Of a stretch of 11,939 nucleotides of DNA, positions 8,940-11,939 are shown piece by piece. Each line of letters opens with the position of its first letter. Position 1 is the stretch's first letter. The translations under genes were made by a program, and so were the position numbers. Source of the stretch: Gryganskiella cystojenkinii (Eukaryota > Mortierellomycota > Mortierellomycetes > Mortierellales > Mortierellaceae); assembly GCA_015852425.1 (NCBI GenBank), contig JAAAIG010001037.1, positions 1 through 11,939 of the forward strand, given 5' to 3'. A model generated the notes under the pieces. That model did no database searches. It saw nothing but the letters and a program-made list of their open reading frames with translations, and had not been told where the DNA came from.

Positions 8940-9960
8940 ACGTAACCTTTAATCCAATACGTTCTTATCCTTTTGTGTAGCACCTCGTCGTTCCCCTCCT
9001 CCTCAATAACTTTTTTCGCAAATCTATTGCGGTTAGAGATTATTGGACAGCGGGAAAGGTGGAACGAGAAGGAAAGTAAGAAAGATGTACTTCAGTGGAT
9101 GTCAAGAACTGACAGGAAATTTTGAGTGAGATATGTAGAACGAAGGTATAGTAATTAAGGTGAACAAGGAATTGAGAAGGCGAGAGGACTAGACTGGGCG
9201 AGCAAGTATTGCAGACTGAAGAGAAGAGATAGGGGTTGGGGGTAGGGACTACTTATATGAAAAGGTACAGGTACTAATCTTGACGAGAAGACGACGTTAA
9301 TACCGTATAAAGGGTATACAAGGCGCCAGGATACAAGCTCATCACAAGCTTGCCAAAATAGTCTTTCTTGACTGGGCTCTCAGATAACGATCCGGGCTGG
9401 ATAGTGGAAGCAGGTAAAGAGGGACGGAAACCGGAACAGGGGGATGGAATCCCGAATAATATGACATGAAAAAGACCAAGAAGGCGTCAAACAAGTTACA
9501 GGTGACGAGAGGGGGATCGAGCTTTAGGCCAAAGTAATTCAGGAAAACGCGAAGCACTCGAGAACAATATTTCAGCTTCCGTGACAGAATCATGGGCATG
9601 TTTGAGACACTTCGGCCTTCTCGTTGAAGTTGATCTCAACGCGCCGCACAATGGCTTGTTTCACTATAGTGTGGTTGAGTGTGGCTATGGTGGATGCTGT
9701 TCACTCACATTCTCTGTGATCTCGACCATGTCAATGTTTCCACACGGCAACATCCTGTGTAGAGTTATTAATATGCGTATGCTCGTCAGCTAGGACCTTG
9801 ATTTGATCCCTTGGACGAGTCTGCCTTTTGCTTTCTTTTCGTTGGTTCTTTATCCGTCTTTGTTCCTTCTCCATCCACAGATATTGACCAGAGCGAGTAC
9901 GCCAACAGAGTCTGTACTTTCCCGTTTATTAGGACGATCGTTGATAGGGTTAACAAACCA
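8940..9960. other. Region without an assignable gene
   Basis: The first half is purine-rich on the plus strand (9040-9240). Open frames at 9342-9599 (minus, 85 codons) and 9581-9793 (plus, 70 codons) overlap and resemble no family I know. A 47-codon open stretch at 8982-9125 follows a TTTTGTGTAG acceptor-like sequence but has no ATG and ends in TGA. A decayed gene or element cannot be excluded. Confidence 0.5.
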
Positions 9961-9970
9961 TTACGTCGAC
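9961..9970. repeat. Left copy of 10-bp direct repeat TTACGTCGAC
   Basis: Identical to 10665-10674 and located 6 bp before the first palindromic block. It may be a target-site duplication. The sequence includes the self-complementary GTCGAC, so some chance recurrence is possible. Confidence 0.6.
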
Positions 9971-9976
9971 GGACTA

Positions 9977-10048
9977 GGGAATATACAGGTAGTACCTGTA
10001 TTTTCAATATACAGGTAGTACCTGTATATTCCCTTGAAAATACAGGTA
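9977..10048. repeat. Nested palindrome block, left
   Basis: Five copies of a 10-bp motif (AATATACAGG / CCTGTATTTT and variants) alternate in orientation. ATACAGGTA-G-TACCTGTAT is a perfect 19-bp palindrome in copy pair one. The second pair extends to 25 bp (10007-10031 region) with a central G. The outer arms GGGAATATACAGGTA (9977-9991) and TACCTGTATATTCCC (10019-10033) also pair. In addition TACCTGTATTTTCAA (9993-10007) pairs perfectly with TTGAAAATACAGGTA (10034-10048). Several alternative cruciforms are therefore possible from one 72-bp segment. Confidence 0.92.
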
Positions 10049-10378
10049 TACAAAGGTATGTTATGGATAACACACTTCGACAAATATCATCACCACCACA
10101 CATCCCAACATCCCTCCAACGGTTGACTCAGGCTTCTGTTTTCAACTGCACCCTTGGAAACATACTACTTAATATATAAATTTTCAACACAAGTAAAATG
10201 CATCCACGCAGGTACAATGCATCCCATCGTGATAGCACGGCAGACAAAGAAGAAAGCACTGGAATCATAGGATGACAATGAATGACGAGAGGGAATGAAA
10301 TAAAGAGATAGAGTTGATACCATCGACAAGGGGAAGGAGGAGTGCATCTGCATTCCTACAGCTGTGATGATTGAGATG

Positions 10379-10487
10379 TACCTGTATATTCAAGGGAATA
10401 TACAGGTAGGTGTGGTCTGTATATTCGGGGTACAAAATACAGGTGGTCTGTATTTTCCTAGTGGAATATACAGGGGGTCTGTATTTT
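10379..10487. repeat. Palindrome block, right: seven alternating half-sites
   Basis: TACCTGTATATTC and GAATATACAGGTA form a perfect 13-bp inverted repeat with a 4-nt loop (10379-10408). It is followed by TCTGTATATT (10416), AAAATACAGG (10434), TCTGTATTTT (10447), AATATACAGG (10465) and TCTGTATTTT (10478). Two pairs share a 5-nt spacer of the type GKGGT: AAAATACAG-GTGGT-CTGTATTTT, and AATATACAG-GGGGT-CTGTATTTT with one mismatch. The same motif makes up the block at 9977. Confidence 0.9.
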
Positions 10488-10645
10488 CTCCGCGCACGAA
10501 GGCGTTGATTACGTCCTCAGTTTTGAAGACAAAGTACCGCCCTTTGCAACAGACGTAATGTCCAACCTGAGAAACAATATAGGTATGCGTTTGGCCTGCT
10601 CATAAGACGTCAGGAGGAGATATTACCAAAAATACGTTGGGTCGG

Positions 10646-10657
10646 TCTGTATATTCC
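10646..10657 (-). repeat. Isolated half-site of the palindromic motif
   Basis: TCTGTATATTCC, preceded by GGTCGG, matches the TCTGTATATT half-sites of the block at 10379 and lies 8 bp before the right copy of TTACGTCGAC. It mirrors GGAATATACAG at the left end of the cluster. Confidence 0.8.
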
Positions 10658-10664
10658 TTTTTTC

Positions 10665-10674
10665 TTACGTCGAC
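10665..10674. repeat. Right copy of 10-bp direct repeat TTACGTCGAC
   Basis: Perfect match to 9961-9970 in the same orientation, just outside the last half-site. It is followed by CGTCGAC, so the local sequence is itself repetitive (GTCGACCGTCGAC). Confidence 0.6.
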
Positions 10675-11939
10675 CGTCGACTCCGACGAACCCCTTCGAT
10701 CCGCAGCAATCGAAAAAGTGACTTATAAAAATTGAGAGAGGATCGCGAGCAGCAACAAGAATAAAAGAACAAGAGAGACGGACCTTTAAGGCTTTGTCTC
10801 ATTACTGACCGCCATTGCACAAACATATACGGGGTAGCTGGTAAAAAGCTACGTGTCCTACGAATTTTAATGGGGGAGAGAAAGAACCAACTTAACTGGA
10901 TCATAAAGCAACGTCGCTATAACGTCGCTATAAACCCTTGGCTGCCACACGCCAGCTATCCCCACATCAGTATGAGTGATTTTCAAGGAACATAGAACCA
11001 TGCCCTCGAAATGTCAATTGGTTCCCATGAAATTTTCTTTGTGCAACAGGAAGACAAGACAAGAATACTTCGCCCTTCCCCTCTTTCCCCGAGCTCATGC
11101 TCTTGTATTCAAGACCATCGGCATTTCCTCTTGTCTTTCTGTTTCTCCATCCATTTTTTTCTCTTTCCGTCTTTGTTCTTCCATCCATATCCTGTCTTTG
11201 CTTTTTATCAATTTGACGTAACGATTTAGCACAAGGTGTTTAAAATCTCAGGAAACGAAGCAAACCAATAAGCACCTCATCGATTGTGTGTATGTTTTTC
11301 GCTCACCTCTTTTGGCCAGAAAACTCACCGAGCAACGGCCCTGGTGAGATCTTTTCTATCAACCTCTTCGTGAACCTGAAGATCGGATTTAAAAATTAAA
11401 AAGGACCGATATCTAATTATTGATGACTTGACTCGTTATAGATATCAGTGCGGATTTCACACCAACTACAAACCAACCAAAAAAAAAACATTATCGACGT
11501 TTTCTTAGTAGGTAGAAACAACTGTCCACCTTGAACTGAACAAAGCCGATTATCTGTAACGGATTGCATTGATGATCACTCCGTTTGTCTTACAACAGCC
11601 GTCATCACTGCCGCACGCAAGACCAATCTGAATCTCGGTCCAGGACCCGAGATACGAACCAAAAAATAAGGACCACTGTCAACTCTCCTTTCGTTTGTCC
11701 ATAGCACTCGGCAGGACGAGTCTTCAGTACCAACGATACATTCCTATAAACAGGCACGTACGCCACCCTCGACGGCTATACTCAGCACTTGTAATCGTTT
11801 TGCACACCATCAAGAAATAGCTGCATCTAGTATCGTAAGTTGGTTGGTGTCCCTTCCCGCTCGTTGCTCAAACTTGAGATCGCGCTTGTGCTCTGTGACG
11901 AGGCAGAGGCATCATTATCTCAAACGAGAAAAGCTGTTA
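10675..11939. other. Region without an assignable gene, right end
   Basis: No convincing coding region was found. Short open frames on the plus strand at 10976-11229 are Phe/Ser-rich translations of a C/T-rich tract. The stretch may include promoter DNA of a gene beyond the window or a few short exons of one. One exon-like island on the minus strand is described as a finding. An imperfect palindrome, ATCTCGGTCC-A-GGACCCGAGAT, sits at 11632-11653. Confidence 0.5.
10910..10931. repeat. Two perfect tandem copies of an 11-mer
   Basis: AACGTCGCTAT occurs twice with no spacer. It is a small duplication in otherwise unremarkable DNA. Confidence 0.85.

Larger units (their letters stand above)
9971..10664. 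mobile_element. Candidate small non-autonomous mobile element bounded by a 10-bp direct repeat
   Basis: The segment between two TTACGTCGAC copies begins GGACTAGGGAATATACAGG and ends CTGTATATTCCTTTTTTC. Thus GGAATATACAG lies near the left end (9978-9988) and its complement near the right end (10647-10657) as a short subterminal inverted repeat. The interior has no open frame of note, so any transposase would act from elsewhere. A 10-bp target duplication would fit Mutator-like elements (typically 9-11 bp), but the extreme ends do not pair well. The boundaries are inference from one copy. Confidence 0.35.

Noticed and set aside
8982..9125. 47-codon open stretch with KKDVLQWM, faintly like a fragment of a fungal P450
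   Set aside because: Too short, no ATG, ends in TGA, and no P450 heme or ExxR motif was found nearby.

Overview
This is a eukaryotic, almost certainly fungal, nuclear window. The two recognisable genes are split by GT-AG introns, with CTAAC/TACTAAT/CTGAC-type branch-point candidates near several acceptors. Their exons are compact and GC-balanced, while introns and intergenic DNA are full of homopolymer and pyrimidine tracts. Intron sizes (195-777 nt), gene style and the long serine-rich mitochondrial leader fit an early-diverging fungus such as a Mortierella relative. That placement is an impression from style, not a measured result.

Left part (1-6352): two genes lie head-to-tail on the minus strand. 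At 17-1996 is a three-exon class I sirtuin of the Hst3/Hst4 type (465 aa), complete from start to stop. At 2769-6352 is a three-exon malic enzyme (733 aa) with a long N-terminal mitochondrial presequence and a second well-placed ATG just before the conserved domain. About 770 bp separate them. In both genes the TAA stop sits at the head of an oligo-A run on the coding strand. Both enzymes use NAD(P)+ chemistry, but nothing in the sequence shows that they are co-regulated.

Middle (6353-9970): no convincing protein gene was found. It holds the malic-enzyme upstream region with a possible 5'-UTR intron, homopolymer tracts, a 15-bp minisatellite of 14 units (8065-8286), a decayed 65-bp duplication, a 21-nt T run and a weak three-copy diverged repeat.

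Right part (9961-11939): this contains the most unusual structure in the window. Thirteen copies of a 10-bp motif (AAWATACAGG or its complement) alternate in orientation and form nested perfect or near-perfect palindromes at 9977-10048 and 10379-10487, with a last half-site at 10646-10655. The whole cluster is bracketed by a perfect 10-bp direct repeat, TTACGTCGAC (9961-9970 and 10665-10674), which would fit a small non-autonomous mobile element of about 694 bp. No transposase or other partner gene is visible. The final 1.2 kb has no assignable gene.
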